NCBI GenBank assembly: GCA_032622095.1
Contig: CP136064.1
Coordinates: forward strand, 134,175,129 to 134,239,128
Origin: Siphonodentalium dalli
Lineage: Eukaryota; Mollusca; Scaphopoda; Gadilida; Siphonodentaliidae
DNA: 64,000 nucleotides
Direction: 5' to 3'
Part shown: one piece after another, positions 22,190 through 33,023 of the stretch
Numbering within the stretch: position 1 is the stretch's first letter
Layout of the letters: each line of letters opens with the position of its first letter
The notes under the pieces: model-generated
The model's database searches: none
What the model was told of the DNA's origin: nothing
Seen by the model: only the letters and a program-made list of their open reading frames with translations
Translations under genes and position numbers: made by a program

Positions 22190-23072
22190 TGACATCCCTT
22201 GTAACTGCAGCCACACCACACTTGTAACTGCACCCCCTCCATTGTAAACCGAAATACAAACTGCACCCGCCTCCCTTGTTACTTCCCCGCCCTTGAAACT
22301 GCACCCCATTGTAACTGCTCACTCCCTTGTAACTGAACCCCTTCCCATGTAACTGCATGCACTCACTTGTAACTGCAAGACCTCCCTTGTTACTGCACCT
22401 CATCCATTGTAACTGCCCCCTCCCTTGTAACTACCCCCTCCCATGTAACTGCATGCCATCCCTTGTAACTGCACTTCCTCCCTTGTAACTGCACCCCTCC
22501 CTTGTAACTGTGCATGCACTCACTTGTAACTGCAAGACCTCCCTTGTTACTGCACCTCATCCCTTGTAACTGCCCCCTCCCTTGTAACTACCCCCTCCCA
22601 TGTAACTGCATGCCCTCCCTTGTAACTGCACTTCCTCCCTTGTAACTGCACCACTCCCTTGTAATTGAACCCCTCACTTGTAACTGCCCCATTCCTTGTA
22701 ACTGTACCCCTCCCTTGTAACTACACCCCCATGTAACTGCACCCCTTCCTTGTAACTAGACCCCCTTGTAACTACCCATCCCTTGTATGTAATTGCACCC
22801 CCTTGTAACTGCATGACCTCCAAAGTAAATGCACCCCCTTGTAACTGCCCCTCCATTGTAACTGCATCTGCTCCCTTGTAACTGCCCCCATCTCTTGTAA
22901 CTGCATGCCATCCCTTGTAACTGTACACCTCCCTTGTAACTGTAGCCCTCCATCGTAACTGTAGCCCTCCCTTGTAACTGGCCCATTGTAACTGCACCAT
23001 CTCCCTTGTAACTGCATACCCTCCTTTGTAACTGAACCCCCTCCATTGTAACTGTCACACTCCCTTGTAACT
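22190..23072. repeat. GTAACTGCAC minisatellite of about 880 bp
   Basis: About fifty degenerate units of roughly 17-18 bp built on CTCCCTTGTAACTGCACCC. A block of about 157 bp beginning ATGCACTCAC (22357) is repeated almost unchanged at 22514, so the array has higher-order structure. All three minus-strand frames stay open for 70-110 codons because the unit lacks stops; these are not genes. Confidence 0.95.
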
Positions 23073-24282
23073 GCTACCGTTACTTGAATGTGAATTGGTT
23101 TTGCAGTTAATCCTGAAAATAAACATGATAATAATTGTTATATAAGTATATATAATATCAGGGCATGCATCATCATCCATCCCTATACTGGCTGTATAGC
23201 ATTAAAACATTTGAGGAAACGTGAATAAATATCTAAAGTATATGTAAATGAAGTCATACTATGATATAAAATGTGAACAAAATTAAGGTATTGTCTTTGA
23301 TACCAAAATTTGAGCAGACCATTCATTATGTAGTAAAAGTTCTGGAAAGGACATTTTGTTAACAAGTGGAAATACTGTATATCATTAAAATGAAATCTGT
23401 TTTTGTCAAAGTTTTTTATTTATGTTTTTACCATGCCCAGATAATATCCAGATAACATCCAGATAACATTATGTTAGTTTTCAGTTAGTGATGTATTTGC
23501 CAAAAACTGCCCGTTCAGGAAAGGACATTTTTTAACGGAATTTTGAACACATTTTGGTTAAATGAAATTTTATAATTAAGTTGAAATTGAGCAATACTCT
23601 AATTCTTTTTCAGTTTTGAAATTAAATCGTATGATATTATTTTTTAAAACTTTAAAGTCATCAGAATCTCAAACTCTGAAGTTGTTTTGGAGATAAAAAT
23701 GTTTAACGGAATTTCCCAAATTTAACTAAAAATGTCATAATTTGAAATTTTTTGGGGTTTTGATGTTCAAATTTCAGCAAAAGTTTCTCTGACCGATGCT
23801 GGAAGTTTATAACAACTTCGTTGTTAGGTGAATAAGAATGTATTAATGAATCTTACATCTGAATACAGCACCGACATGAATTTGGCATGCTCAAAATCTC
23901 GAAAAAGGGAGACATTTTTTGGCTATATAAAATATAGAAAAATACATTGATGACCCTGAAATTTTGTATGCAATGAGTCTAAAGTTAGGTTTATGTATAG
24001 ATTTGATATTGAATTGAAATGGAGGAAAATATCTAGGAGAATCCAATGAAAATGATTATGCTACAGTTCCCATGAAAGCACCCTTATGATGAATAATAGT
24101 ATATCACACAAATCACTGATAGGATAGTAACCATATCCTGTCAAGACATATGCATTTTCACTTCTTTATCAATGCATGAACATTTAATAACTGAAATCAT
24201 TCTTGGGTTTGGCAAGAGCAAACAAGATATTAATCAATTATGAAATGATTGGTTCTATGGTACAGGATGTTGGAAATCTGGT
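23073..24282. other. Downstream flank of CHTF18; possible 3' UTR
   Basis: No gene was recognised on the plus strand. On the minus strand, directly after the CHTF18 stop codon, an ATTAAA-type signal lies near 24190 and an AATAAA near 23416; either could end the transcript. The rest is AT-rich. Confidence 0.4.
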
Positions 24283-24503
24283 CTATAAAAAGTCCTGAAC
24301 TCGCACATTACGCCTGACAGCATTAGTATATCCCTCCTGAAATTGAAACCATATAACTGTGTCCAACACCGATTTCTTCTTGTTCTCTGTCTTTTTCTTC
24401 TTCTCTGCTTCAACAGGTTTAACAACTCTCCCAAAGAAATCCCTTTGCCCCACATCTTTCTTTTTGAAAATCTCATTCTCTATTTTCTTAGCATGGTCCA
24501 AAC
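24283..24503 (-). CDS. CHTF18: CHTF18 last coding exon (C-terminal tail)
   Basis: The acceptor TATTCAG lies at 24504-24510 and the stop TAG at 24283-24285. The exon adds 72 residues. It contains QRDFFGRVVK, a lysine-rich linker, VIWFQFQEGYTNAVRRNV and the end RVQDFL. These match the conserved C-terminus of CHTF18, where human reads DFFGRVV and a WFRFNEG-S-NAVRR block. In the known complex this tail binds DSCC1-CHTF8 and links the loader to polymerase epsilon. It completes the split Gly codon left by the previous exon. Confidence 0.93.
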
Positions 24504-24609
24504 CTGAATACATAGAATAGAATTGTCTGAAAATCAGCAACAAATTATGAGAAATGCCTATGAAAATTAACTTTATATTGAATTAAGGTCTATTCATACA
24601 ATGGATAGT

Positions 24610-25603
24610 AAACAAGAGGTGTGCACTCGCGTGCTAGCATACTCCCACCGTGGCAAATTCAACCCGCATTATCCGTAAACCCAACAAAAAAGATTTTTAA
24701 CTTTAAAGAAAAATTTGGATTAATAATATCGATATGGTGTCGCAAGAAGCTTGTACAGGAAAAAAGACGGACGGACCCAAAACTGTGGTAAAAATCATTG
24801 TTCCGAACCCATATTAGAAGAAACTTCCGGAAAATATCATAACTGGATAGCATCCACACAAAAAAATCCCAAAATGTTCGAAGTCAAAATAAGTCGAAAA
24901 TGAAGTGTTATGTTAGGAAAAACAGTCCGAGCCAACCCTGAGCCGCATCATGTATAGAGGGTGTTGTGAGAAGCATGTATACCAAAAATTATTGAAATTG
25001 GTTCATATTTGTTAAAGTTATTACTGTATACACCCGTCAGTAAGCCCATCCTCGAAGATAAGCCCAGTCTGGGGTTTTTACCCTAAATAAAACAAGGGGT
25101 GGTCCTCGTAGATAAGCCCACCCCCATTTTTGAGCATTTGGAAGGTGAATACATATCATGTCTTTCTATCCTGCAGAATAGGAGAGATACACATCTGCTC
25201 TTTTATTATTTTTTCCAGTTGTTTTTCTTAAATAATAAAGATGTATAATAGTATACACTTGTGTTAATATTGTTGTGAACTCTACACATCTTATTCTATT
25301 CTTAGTTGTTGGGTCAGTCAAAGAGGTATTAAATCAATAAAATTAAAGGATGTGTCACTTATTGTTCACACCTCTATCAGAGTAAATCCAATGGGATGTG
25401 GAGCAATGACTTGGTGTTTTTGTAGGATCCTTTGATAATGCAGAAGAGTGATGTTAGTTCACCTGCACCACACTGTTGTGTTTTTATAAGAATTAACTTG
25501 ATTAGTAAGCATAAGTGTAACTAAATTAACTTAACCCTATTGTATTAAAAGTCAGACAGAATTTTCTAAGTCAAAATTAGTCGAAAAGTAAGGTGTAACT
25601 TAA
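24610..25603. repeat. Dispersed repeat 'CAAGAGGTGTGCACTC' with an inner insertion
   Basis: It starts with CAAGAGGTGTGCACTCGCG and GTGCTAGCATACTCCCACC, as does a copy at 47090. It includes AAAGTCGAAAATGAAGTG-like sequence near 24885 and again near 25570, which brackets a different block (about 25021-25550) rich in GATAAGCCCA direct repeats. No coding potential. It lies in CHTF18 intron 2. Confidence 0.55.
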
Positions 25604-25803
25604 AATGAAAGTGTCAATGACACTGTAGCTCAACTTGGAAAGGGAATAATTTAATGTATTACAGTCAATGGAGCGATTAGGAATGTGGAAAGTTGAATGT
25701 CTAATACTAGTTTATAGACATGAAGAGAAAAGTAAAATCCAAGATTGAGTCGTTCCCATCTACATGTCATCGTTAACATCCATGACAAATTTTATGATGA
25801 TCT
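25604..25803 (+). mobile_element. HINE-like element E2, left end
   Basis: The end hairpin and TAGCTCAACTT box are followed by the usual unique segment and part of one core, then cut by the Copia 5' LTR at 25804. Core sequence resumes at 30247, but with about 45 bases of core overlapping, so material was lost or duplicated at the right junction. Confidence 0.8.
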
Positions 25804-25884
25804 TGTTGAGCTACAGAGTTTGAATAGAAGTGAAGCAAGTCACAAGTGTGCTGTGGAGATATAATAGGTAATTAGCCATTAACA
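25804..25884 (+). repeat. Copia 5' LTR, about 81 bp
   Basis: It begins TGTTGAGCTACAGAG and ends TTAACA, the canonical TG...CA ends, two bases before the primer binding site. The first 35 bp are identical to 30212-30246. An LTR of this size is very short. The 3' limit is inferred from the primer binding site because the 3' copy is truncated. Confidence 0.65.
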
Positions 25885-25886
25885 AA

Positions 25887-25896
25887 TGGTAGCAGA
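25887..25896 (+). promoter_or_regulatory. Primer binding site for initiator Met tRNA
   Basis: TGGTAGCAGA is complementary to the CCA-bearing 3' end of eukaryotic initiator methionine tRNA (…CUGCUACCA). It lies directly after the 5' LTR, where minus-strand DNA synthesis starts. Confidence 0.75.
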
Positions 25897-25904
25897 TTAA
25901 CAGG

Positions 25905-26471
25905 ATGGCTATGAGGATCAACCCACCAACCTACAACAAGAATTATGAGCGATATAAACAAGAGTTACTGGCTTGGAAAGAGATTACTGATTTGAACAAA
26001 GGAAAACAAGGGATAGCGATTGCGTTAACTCTGCCGGAAAATGATGAGTCTCACATAAGAGAGAAAGTTTTTGATGAAGTACCTCTTGCTGATTTGAAGA
26101 AAGACGATGGACTTAACATTCTCCTTGAATTTCTGGACAAATATCTTGGAAAAGATGAACTTGAGGACAGTTGGGAAAAATTCCAGGATTTTGAAGACTA
26201 TAAGCGCACATCGAATGAGACTGTTAGTGAATATATAGTCAATTTTGACCAGAAGTACAATAAAATATTGAAGAAAGGACTCAAACTTCCATCGGAAATT
26301 CTTGCGTTTAAATTATTAAAAAGAGCGAGGATTTCGACACAAGAGACAATGCTTGTAATGACAGGTATGGACTACAGTCATAAGGACACACTTTTTGTAC
26401 AGACAAGGAAATCATTGAAAAAAATTCAAAGGGGATTCTGTAGCGGGTGGACACGACACGACTTCAGTTAA
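25905..26471 (+). pseudogene. Copia Gag, N-terminal part
   Basis: The ATG lies nine bases after the primer binding site. The 188-residue frame is a typical Copia capsid (UBN2-like): YKQELLAWKEIT, SWEKFQDFEDYKR, SEYIVNFDQKYNK and ILAFKLLKRA. Near the end the frame is lost at a run of seven A (26418-26424), where one extra base shifts it. The true frame continues into 26497-27777 with the zinc knuckle. Gag forms the intracellular particle. Confidence 0.85.
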
Positions 26472-26496
26472 TGCGATAAAGACCAAACCTGATGAT

Positions 26497-27777
26497 GTGT
26501 ATTTTACGGGTTCAGATAGAGGTCACTATAACTACAAGGCGAGAGGGCGTTATCAGAGAGGACAATTTTTTGGACGTAGAGCAAGTAACCCTCGAATCTC
26601 AAATTCGTCGAGTAGTGCTAGTTATAGTATGAACACTTCCAGAAAAATCAATCCAGTTGGTCGAGATGGTGAGAGTCTAAGGTGTGTATCATGTGGATCA
26701 TTCCGGCATCTCCTCAAAGATTGCCCAGATAGCTGGGAAAACATGGCAAAACAATCAAGAGTGAACTTAGCTGAAGTAGAACAGGAACATGTTGTTTTAT
26801 ACACTGGGAGTGATAAGGGAGATATGAAAGAGCTTGGGAAGGAGGCAAGAAATTGCGCTGTACTCGACAGTGCATGTTCCAGTACTGTATGTGGACGAGA
26901 GTGGCTGGATACATACATTAATTCTTTGACTGAAGATGATAAAAACAGTATTGAAGTTAGCGATGGTACAAGGATGTTCAAATTCGGAGGTGGGACACAG
27001 ATGCGATCAATGGGAGAATATAGTATTCCCGCAAAGATTGTTGGAAAGAAAGTTATCATCAAAACTGATGTTGTTGCATCTGACATTCCTCTTCTCCTTT
27101 CAAAGGATGCGATGAAGCGTGCACAAGTGAGGCTTGATATCGAAAATGATTCAGCAAATATTCTAGGCAAAGATGTGTGTTTAAACCTAACTACTTCTGG
27201 TCACTATTGCATTGCACTAGATGGTGGAATGGATGTTCAAGAAGTGTTCAGTGTTAATTTGAGTGATTTAGGCGACAATGAATTGTCCAAAGTACTTTAT
27301 AAATTACATAGACAATTCGCTCATCCACCAACCAATCGATTGATAGCATTACTAAAGGATGCAGGTGTGTGGCAAGAAAAGTTTAGTAATGTTTTGGAGA
27401 ACATTCGAGACAACTGTGATATTTGCAAAATGCATGCTCCAACACTGCCACGGCCTGTTGTCTCATTTCCCATGGCGAAAAGCTTCAATGAAAAGGTTGC
27501 CATTGACTTGAAAAAATGGGGTAACCGATGGATTCTTCATATTATTGACATGTGGTCAAGACTAACATTATCTGTGTTTATAGAGAGAAAAACTCCAAGA
27601 GAAATTATCGACAAGATTATCAAACACTGGATAGGAATATTTGGCGTATTTGGATCAGTGTTGCATGATAATGGCGGCGAGTTTAATAATGATGAATTGG
27701 GAGAAGTTTCGTCGATTCTCAATGTGCAGGTGTGCACAACAGCTGCATACAGTCCATTTCAGAATGGGCTTTGTTAA
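26497..27777 (+). pseudogene. Copia zinc knuckle, protease and integrase
   Basis: The frame contains a CX2CX4HX4C zinc knuckle (CVSCGSFRHLLKDC, about residues 64-77), an aspartic protease active site (VLDSACSS, about residue 122), the integrase HHCC zinc domain (HRQFAH ... CDICK) and the integrase core with VAIDLKK, LHDNGGEF and the region up to the final Glu. It ends in a nonsense codon at 27775-27777, just where the third catalytic residue block is expected; the same frame reopens at once and continues at 27802. Confidence 0.88.
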
Positions 27778-27801
27778 CGAGTACATTCAATAACAGATTC
27801 T

Positions 27802-28518
27802 ATGCTGCTAAAACTTCAAGATGATAACAAGGACACTCCTGATGATATTCTGTTATGTTGGGCCAATATGGCTCGTAATTCATTACAAATGTGGAATGGG
27901 TTCAGTAGTTATCAACTTGTGTTCGGGTTCAATCCGAAAATACCCAACATCATGACAGATAATATTGCAGCAATGGATGGTAAAACAATGAGTGAAGTCT
28001 TTGCAGAACATATGAATACTCTACATTCTGCTCGTAGGGCATTTATTCAGACAGAAGCTGATGAGAGAATCCGACGGGCTCTACGAGGCAAGGTCAGGGC
28101 AGCAGAACAGTGCTATTCTAATGGAGATAGAGTGTTTTATAAAAGGGAGGGAAAAGACAAATGGCTTGGACCTGCAAAAGTGGTTTTCCAAGATGGCAAA
28201 GTTGTGTTTCTGAGACATGGAGGAACATTTGTGAGAGTTTCTCCAAACCGACTTATTAAAGCCAACTCTTACAATATGAACCCAGATCCAGGTGATCTTA
28301 AAGAAGATAAGTGTGTCGAACAAGCAGTTGAGTCGAAAATTGAAGTATTCACAGAAAACGTCGGTGAAAAAGATTCTGTTCAGAACATTGTGACACCCAA
28401 AGCTGCGTCAGACGAGAAGATCATGCTGAAAACAGGTGATGAAATTGAGTATCATCTGGAAGATGGAGATGAATGGATTCCTGGTACTGTTATTGGTAGA
28501 GCTGGGAAAGCGACTTGA
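27802..28518 (+). pseudogene. Copia integrase C-terminal region
   Basis: Same frame as the preceding segment, separated from it by a single stop codon. It contains WANMARNSLQMWNGFSSYQLV and FGFNPKIPN, the GKR/PxxAxYG-equivalent block of Copia integrases, then GDRVFYKRE and KWLGPAKVVFQDGKVV, a chromo/SH3-like C-terminal domain. It ends in a TGA at 28516-28518, after which the same frame is open again. Confidence 0.85.
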
Positions 28519-28545
28519 ACAAATAAATCCTGGTTCAATCTACAG

Positions 28546-29217
28546 ATGAAAGATGGAAACAAAATGAGTATTGATTTGAATAGTGTTCAGTGGAAAAGGA
28601 CCAGTCAAACTGAAGAAGTGTTGATGACATTTGTGCCAAAGGACAGACTTCATGATCCTTCGTGTGGGAATGCAATAATTCAAGAGCTTCAGAAGTTAAA
28701 GGACTTTGATACTTATGAAGAGGTAAATGAAAATGGACAACAATGCATTTCTACACGCTGGGTACTGACACAACGGGGAGCTGATGTCCGGGCCCGTTTA
28801 GTCGCCCGTGGATTTGAGGAGGAAGGTTTGACACAAAATGATTCACCTACTGTAAGCAAAGTATCCATAAGACTATTCTTGACATTGGCAGTAAATAAAA
28901 AATGGAATGTTAAAACAACTGATATTAAGTCAGCGTTCCTCCAAGGAAAAAAATTGGAAAGGGAAGTCTTCATCAGACCTCCTAAAGAAGCTCAGACAGA
29001 AGGAAAAGTTTGGAAGTTGAAAACATGCTTGTATGGTTTAAAAGATGCAGCTCGGCAATTCTACACAAGTGTTGTACATGAACTAAATCATCTTGGTTGT
29101 GAGTTATCTACACTAGATCCTTCTCTGTTCTACAAACGAGGAAAAGATGGTGAATACTTCTCAGCCATGTGGATGACTTTCTTCATGCTGGTGATAAGGA
29201 TTTTAACGAACATGTAA
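28546..29217 (+). pseudogene. Copia reverse transcriptase, first part
   Basis: It holds CISTRWVLTQ, RARLVARGFEEE, NVKTTDIKSAFLQG (first catalytic Asp), EVFIRPPKEA and WKLKTCLYGLKDAARQFY, the standard Copia RT blocks. Just before the DD motif the frame is lost by a one-base deletion near 29166, and the catalytic VDDFLH box is read from the next segment. Confidence 0.9.
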
Positions 29218-30119
29218 TGGGTGGCTTGCGACAGCGTTTCCTAGCTGGAAAAGTAGAGGAGGTAAAATTCACTTACGTTGGGTTCCACATTGAACAGAAA
29301 GCTGATGAAATAATTCTGCACCAGAATAACTATATTCATGGAGTAAGAGACATTGAGTTACGTGCGGAAAGAGTTGCCTGCAAAAATGATGAATTAAGTA
29401 TGAATGAATACACTGATCTGCGTTCTATTGTTGGAAGTCTAAATTGGATTGTGCAAGGGACAAGACCTGATTTGGCTTTTGAGTTAATAGAACTGAGCAC
29501 TAAATTCAGAAAAGGTCAAGTTTGTGATCTGGCTAGAGCAGTGAAGATCATATCAAGAGTGAAATCTGAGACAACATCAATTCGATTTCCATTCATGGGA
29601 CTTCCTTCAGATGATAAGTGGAAATTAGTGGTTTTTACTGATGCTGCTTATGCAAATTTGCCTGATGGAATCAGCAGTACAATGGCATATGTTATATTTG
29701 TCGTAAATCCAGATAAATTGAGCTGTCCTCTATCTTGGAACTGCCATAAGATAAAAAGAGTGGTGCGTTCAACATTGGCTGCCGAAGCAATGAGCTTGCA
29801 GGAAGGTGTCGAGGAGGCGATATATGTCAGGAAAGTGTTATGTGAATTGTGCAGTATCCAAGAGACAAAGATCCCCATTGTTGCCTATGTGGATAACAGG
29901 AGTGTGGTGGAAGCTGTGCACACAACTAAAATGGTTGATGATAAACGTCTTCGAATCGATATTGGTGCGATGAAACAATGTCTTGATCGAGGTGAAGTAG
30001 AAAGCATTCGATGGTGCCCAGGTTCGAGTCAGCTTGCCAATTGCCTAACAAAACGAGGTGCTTCCGGCGAGCAGCTGATTGCTACATTCCAGAGAGGGAA
30101 AGTAGCAATTGACATTTAG
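29169..30119 (+). pseudogene. Copia reverse transcriptase end and RNase H
   Basis: It starts within the DD box (DDFLHAGD) and continues with GFHIEQK, IVGSLNWI and GTRPDLAFE. RNase H follows: FTDAAYANLPDG, STLAAEAMSLQEG and AYVDNRSVVEAV supply the catalytic acidic residues, then RWCPGSSQLANCLTK. It stops at 30117-30119, about 70 bases before the polypurine tract. Confidence 0.9.
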
Positions 30120-30190
30120 GAAAAATGGATGATACGGACTGTATATTTGTAAATATTTCTGTGGTTTTATCAAAAGAACTAAAACAACAT

Positions 30191-30210
30191 AAAAAGAGAA
30201 AAGAGGGAGA
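30191..30210 (+). promoter_or_regulatory. Copia polypurine tract
   Basis: Twenty purines in a row, ending GAGGGAGA, directly precede the TGTTGAG start of the 3' LTR (one T between). This primes plus-strand synthesis. Confidence 0.85.
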
Positions 30211-30211
30211 T

Positions 30212-30246
30212 TGTTGAGCTACAGAGTTTGAATAGAAGTGAAGCAA
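30212..30246 (+). repeat. Copia 3' LTR, truncated to 35 bp
   Basis: Identical to the first 35 bases of the 5' LTR, then it changes abruptly at 30247 to HINE core sequence (CATGTCAATATT). No 5-bp target duplication is present. Deletion of the LTR remainder together with part of a core is the simplest reading; a true 35-bp LTR is less likely. Confidence 0.7.
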
Positions 30247-31642
30247 CATGTCAATATTAACACCCATGACATATTTCATGACGATCAGACGAACAGTACG
30301 ACCTGTAGCCCGTGCTAATGGATTGAATTTTGAAACCCAAGATGGCCACTGGCAGCCATGTTTTTTGTCCGAATGACCCCAAAATGACTCGTTCCCATCT
30401 ACATTCCAATTTAAACAGCCATGAATAATTTCATGATGATCAGACTAAAGCTACGACCTGTAGTCCGTGCTAAAGGATTTAGTCATACAAAGAGTAAAAT
30501 CCTACATGTCAATGTTAACATCGTTGACAAATTTCATGATGATCAGACCAAAGGTACGACCTGTAGCCCGTGCTAATGGATTGAATTTTGAAATCGAAGA
30601 TGGCCACTGGCAGCCCTGTTTTTTGTCCGAATGACCCCAAAATGTCTCGTTCCCATCTACATTCCAATTTCAACAGCCATGACAAATTTCATGATGATCA
30701 GATTAAAGGTACAACCTGTAGCCCGTGCTAAAGGATTTAGTCATACAAAGAGTAAAATCCAAAATGGCTGCTGGCGGCCATGTTTTTTTGCCGAATGACC
30801 CCAAAATGACTCGTTTCTCATCTACATGTCATTGTTAACATCCATGACAAATTTTATGATGATCCGACCAAAGGTACGACCTGTAGGCCGTGCCAAAGAA
30901 TTTAGTCATGCAAAGAGTAAAATCTAAGATGGCTGCCGGCTGCATGTTTTTTGGCCGAACGACCCCAAAATTAATTGTTCCCATCTACATGTCAATATTA
31001 ATATCCATGACAAATTTCATGATGATCAGACAAACAGTACGACCTGTAGCCCGTGCTAATGGATTGAATATTGAAATCCAAGATGGCCTATCTCTAGTGG
31101 GTTGCTAATTGAGAACAGGTCACCTTTGTTCTGTCTGGTGATCCGGTTCAATAGAACTTAGAAGGTGTTTGTTGTTTTATTGTCCGGTGCCCCTGCTGTG
31201 CGAACAATGTTGATTTTATGACCCCAGATTAATCATGGGTGTTAATTGCCACAATCCGATATCAGGGATGTGTTGATTGCCTGTCTACTGGTCAAATAGA
31301 TAAAATAAAGAGATTATTTTTTGTGATTTTCTACAGTAGCTGAATCCGGGAGATTTTCATGCCTGTCTGGGAGTGCGGGAGATCGTGCTCAAATCCGGGA
31401 GTCTCCCGCACAATCCGGGAGGGTTAACAGGTCTGCCGGCCATGTTTTTCCCCGAATTACCCCAAAATGACTCGTTCCCATCTAAATGTCAATGTCAACA
31501 GCTATGACAAATTTCATAATGATCCAACCGAAGCTACGACCTGTAGCCCGTGCTAAAGGAAATTGTTGACGCATCACACATGCACACGGACGACAAAGCC
31601 ATGGCAATAGCTCAAACTTTACAAAGTAAAGTTGTGCTAAAA
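30247..31642 (+). mobile_element. HINE-like core array and right end
   Basis: Several core units alternate between a 'GGATTTAGTCATGCAAAG' type and a 'GGATTGAATTTTGAAATC' type, followed by the right-end segment (GACGCATCACAC, CATGGCAATAGCTCAAAC, AAAGTTGTGCTAAAAA). The element ends directly against LINE reverse-transcriptase sequence at 31643. A 350-bp foreign block sits at 31087-31437. Confidence 0.85.
31087..31437. repeat. Unclassified insertion with CCGGGAG palindromes
   Basis: The core is interrupted between AAGATGGCC and GCCGGCCATG by about 350 bp. Its right half repeats AATCCGGGAG three times and includes the inverted pair CCGGGAGTCTCCCG. The ends share AACAGGTC in direct orientation (31111 and 31428). 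No coding potential. Confidence 0.55.
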
Positions 31643-32222
31643 ACATACTGTTGGTGTATTCCTAGATTTATCAAAGGCATTTGATACAATAGACCATAAT
31701 ATGTTGTTGAAAAAACTTGAATATTTGGTTGTCGTGGGGTTGCACTGAATTGGTTTCATAGCTACCTGACAAACTTGAATATTTTGATTGTCGTGGGGTT
31801 GCACTGAATTGGTTTCATAGTTCGAGGGCCATATTTCTAATAAAACTAATGTAACCTGTGGTGTTCCACAGGGGTCTATATTGGGCTCCCTCCTCTTCCT
31901 TGTATTTATTAATGATCAACCAAAAGTCTGCAATGAACTAATACTATAAAATTTGCTGATGATACAAATGCATTTTTTCTGCATAAAATATAGTACTGCT
32001 TAACAAAGAACTTGAAATGAATAAATGGTTCCTTGCAAACAAATTGTCATTGAACTTGGACAAAACAAATTATGTTTTTTACGAACACAGATCACAGTAA
32101 AACAGAAAATGCCCTTCCTGAACTCAAACTCAATGACAAACAGATACACAGGGTCAGTAACACAAATTCCTAGGAATTAATAAGAAACATTATCCTGGGA
32201 TATGCATGTGGACACAATTCTA
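31643..32222 (+). pseudogene. LINE reverse transcriptase fragment, part 1 of a split copy
   Basis: Conceptual frames give [38 protein letters not shown] and NKLSLNLDKTNY, matching the palm of the LINE at 4218-6917. Frameshifts are frequent, and a 58-bp tandem duplication starts at 31714. The fragment stops at 32222 where a HINE-like end begins; the next residues of the same protein resume at 39885. Confidence 0.85.
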
Positions 32223-33023
32223 AATGAAAGTGTCTATGACACTGTAGCTCAACTTTGTAAAGAAGTTAAATTTGAGCAATGAATGAAATGATTAAATTGA
32301 ATCTTGAAATCAAAGATGGCCACTGGCAGCCAATGTATTTTTTGCTGAATGACCCCAAAATGACTTGCTCCCATCTACATGTCAATGTCAACATCCATGA
32401 CAAATTTCATGATGATCCAACCAAAGATACAACCTGTAGCCCATGTCAAAATATTTAGTCATGCAAAGAGTAAAATCCAAGATGGTGCTAGCGGCCATGT
32501 TTTATGGATGAATGACCCCAAAATGACTGTTCCCATCTACATGTCAATGTTAACATCCATGACAAATTTCATGATGATCCGACCAAAGATACAACCTGTA
32601 GCCCATGTCAAAATATTTAGTCATGCAAAGAGTAAAATCCAAGATGGCTGAATGACCCCAAAAATGACTCGTTCCCATTTACATGTCAATGTTAACAGCC
32701 ACGACAAATTTGATGACGATCCGACCAAAGAAACGACCTGTAGCTGTGTCAAAGGATTTAGTCATGTAAAGAGTCAAATCCAAGATGGCTGCCGGCGGCC
32801 ATGTTTTATGGCCGAATGACACCAAAATGACTTGTTCCCATCTGCATGTCAATGTTAACTTCCACGACAAATTTCATGATGGTCAGATGAACACTCCGAC
32901 CTGTAGCCCATGCTAATTGAATGAATTTTGAAATCCAAGATGGCCACTGGCGGGCATGTTTTTTGGTCGAATGACCTCAAAAGGACTCGTTCCCATTTAC
33001 ATGTCAACAGCCATGACAAATTT
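32223..33023 (+). mobile_element. HINE-like element E4 inserted in the LINE
   Basis: The left-end hairpin (one base changed) and TAGCTCAACTTTGTAAAG adjoin LINE sequence. About five core units follow. The last is interrupted by another left end at 33024. The far end of the composite lies at 39884, where it is truncated within the CA-rich segment and lacks the AAAGTTGAGCTAAAA terminus. Confidence 0.8.

Larger units (their letters stand above)
25804..30246 (+). mobile_element. Ty1/Copia LTR retrotransposon, inactivated
   Basis: Order is 5' LTR, primer binding site, gag, protease, integrase, reverse transcriptase, RNase H, polypurine tract and a truncated 3' LTR. Integrase before reverse transcriptase defines the Copia superfamily (Pseudoviridae-type). 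Four defects break what is otherwise a single gag-pol frame: an extra base in an A run near 26418-26424, nonsense codons at 27775-27777 and 28516-28518, and a missing base near 29166. The few lesions suggest a fairly recent insertion into a HINE-like array within CHTF18 intron 2. Confidence 0.93.

Noticed and set aside
22182-23058. Four overlapping minus-strand ORFs rich in QLQG/VTRE/SYKG
   Set aside because: They are frame shadows of a 17-18 bp minisatellite lacking stop codons; no domain, and all frames are equally open.
26622-27170. 182-codon minus-strand ORF opposite the Copia gag-pol
   Set aside because: Shadow of the coding strand; the sense strand has zinc knuckle and protease motifs.
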